From Deltaproteobacteria bacterium (GTDB lineage Bacteria; Myxococcota_A; UBA796; CAJQPC01), in contig JADKFE010000010.1 of NCBI GenBank assembly GCA_016717595.1, positions 1 to 64,000 of the forward strand: a stretch of DNA of 64,000 nucleotides, written 5' to 3'. Positions 63,273 through 64,000 of this stretch are shown piece by piece. The first letter of the stretch is position 1. Each line of letters starts with the position of its first letter. The position numbers were made by a program, and so were the translations under genes. The notes below the pieces were generated by a model. That model saw only the letters and a list, made by a program, of their open reading frames with translations, ran no database searches and was not told where the DNA came from.

Positions 63273-64000
63273 CTACACCCGCTCGATCACCCGGAGCTTC
63301 GCCGAGCGCGCCCGGGGGTTCCCCGAGCCCGCGTCCTCGACGGCCTTCTTCGTGATGAGCCTCGCCGTCGGAACACCGAGGGACCGCCCGTAGGCGTCCT
63401 TCTCGGCGTCCAGCCCCGCGAGCGCCCGAAAACGCTGCTTGACCCGACGATCTTCTAAAGAATGAAACGAGATCACCGCCGCCCGACCGCCCACGGTGAG
63501 GCAGCCAGGCAAGGCCGCCAAGAGCCGGTCCAGCTCACCCAGCTCGTCATTGACGGCGAGGCGAAGGGCCTGGAACGAGCGTGTGGCGGGGTGAATGCGA
63601 TCCCGAGGGCCGCCCATCGCCCCGGCGATGACCTGGGCGAGCTGCGCCGTGCCGGTGATCGGCCGCGCGGCGACGATGGCCCGGGCCAAACGACGCGACT
63701 GGCGCTCCTCACCGAGGCCATAGAGCAGATCCGCCAGCTCCGCCTCGGGGAGGCCGTTCACCAGCTCCGCCGCCGTGGTGGGGGCGTCTGGGTCCATACG
63801 CATGTCCAGCGGGCCGTCTCGCATAAACGAGAAGCCTCGGGCGGCCTGATCGAGCTGGGGGCTCGAGACGCCGAGATCGGCGACGAGGCCGTCTACAGCG
63901 CTCACACCGGCCTCGGCCAAGGCGGCTTGCAGCGCGCCGAAGGTTGAGCGCACGGCGACGAAGCGCTCACCAAACCCGGCGAGGCGGGCTGAGGCGGCGG
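63273..64000 (-). CDS. rsmH: 16S rRNA m4C1402 methyltransferase RsmH, partial
   Basis: The frame runs off the right edge, so the N-terminus is missing. Seen: LVADLGVSSPQLDQAARGFS, RDGPLDMRMDPDAPTTAAEL, ATRSFQALRLAVNDELGELD and VISFHSLEDRRVKQRFR, all RsmH (MraW) signatures. About 242 residues are inside the window. First gene of the dcw cluster seen here; mraZ would be expected further right. Confidence 0.94.
   Translation of the reverse strand, partial: AASARLAGFGERFVAVRSTFGALQAALAEAGVSAVDGLVADLGVSSPQLDQAARGFSFMRDGPLDMRMDPDAPTTAAELVNGLPEAELADLLYGLGEERQSRRLARAIVAARPITGTAQLAQVIAGAMGGPRDRIHPATRSFQALRLAVNDELGELDRLLAALPGCLTVGGRAAVISFHSLEDRRVKQRFRALAGLDAEKDAYGRSLGVPTARLITKKAVEDAGSGNPRARSAKLRVIERV

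Overview
The window is a high-GC (roughly 68-70%) bacterial chromosome segment from a Gram-negative, diderm organism with meso-diaminopimelate peptidoglycan: MurE carries the DNPR motif, and Pal, CpoB, lipoproteins and LysM/SPOR envelope proteins are present. MopE-type Ca-binding-like repeats beside leucine-rich repeats, several Ser/Thr kinases, an FHA protein, a kinase fused to a formylglycine-generating-enzyme-like domain and a caspase-like protease together suggest Myxococcota or a close relative. That placement is inference; no rRNA gene is present.

Layout. 1-3.6 kb: two tandem MopE-repeat/LRR lipoproteins and a third C-terminal remnant. 3.6-13 kb: a B12/radical SAM protein, a secreted protein, then a minus-strand run of a CusF-Sco copper protein, a Ser/Thr kinase and a three-subunit molybdenum hydroxylase whose FAD subunit has the extra Fe-S cysteines of 4-hydroxybenzoyl-CoA reductase. 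13-21 kb: a membrane protein pair, a small coupled ORF, and a signalling group (FHA protein, caspase-like protease, kinase-FGE fusion). 21-26 kb: a GlxA-type regulator divergent from a dienelactone hydrolase-GST-cupin operon, and a DEAD-box helicase. 26-35 kb: tRNA-Glu, tRNA-Lys, a J-domain/TPR protein, a Xer recombinase, topA, smg, dprA, and LysM, cupin and SPOR proteins. 35-41 kb: rimP-nusA-ylxR/L7Ae-infB-ylxP. 41-48 kb: pal-cpoB, two glycosyltransferases, a LarA-like protein and a TPR protein. 48-64 kb: the division and cell wall cluster, read leftward as rsmH-ftsL-ftsI-[736 bp gap]-murE-murF-mraY-murD-ftsW-murC-murB-like-ddl-ftsQ-ftsZ. murG and ftsA are missing from their usual places.

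A strong technical signal runs through the window. At least a dozen genes or gene segments are broken by single-base indels, often in G or C runs, including ftsZ, murC and murD, which should be essential. The simplest reading is uncorrected consensus errors, so split genes are annotated here as single loci with the shift position given.

Most notable biology: a MurB-family protein in the dcw cluster with no recognisable FAD or catalytic motifs, the absence of ftsA and murG, a long hairpin in an unusually large ftsI-murE gap, the FHA/caspase/kinase-FGE group, and a 4-hydroxybenzoyl-CoA-reductase-like enzyme next to a Ser/Thr kinase.
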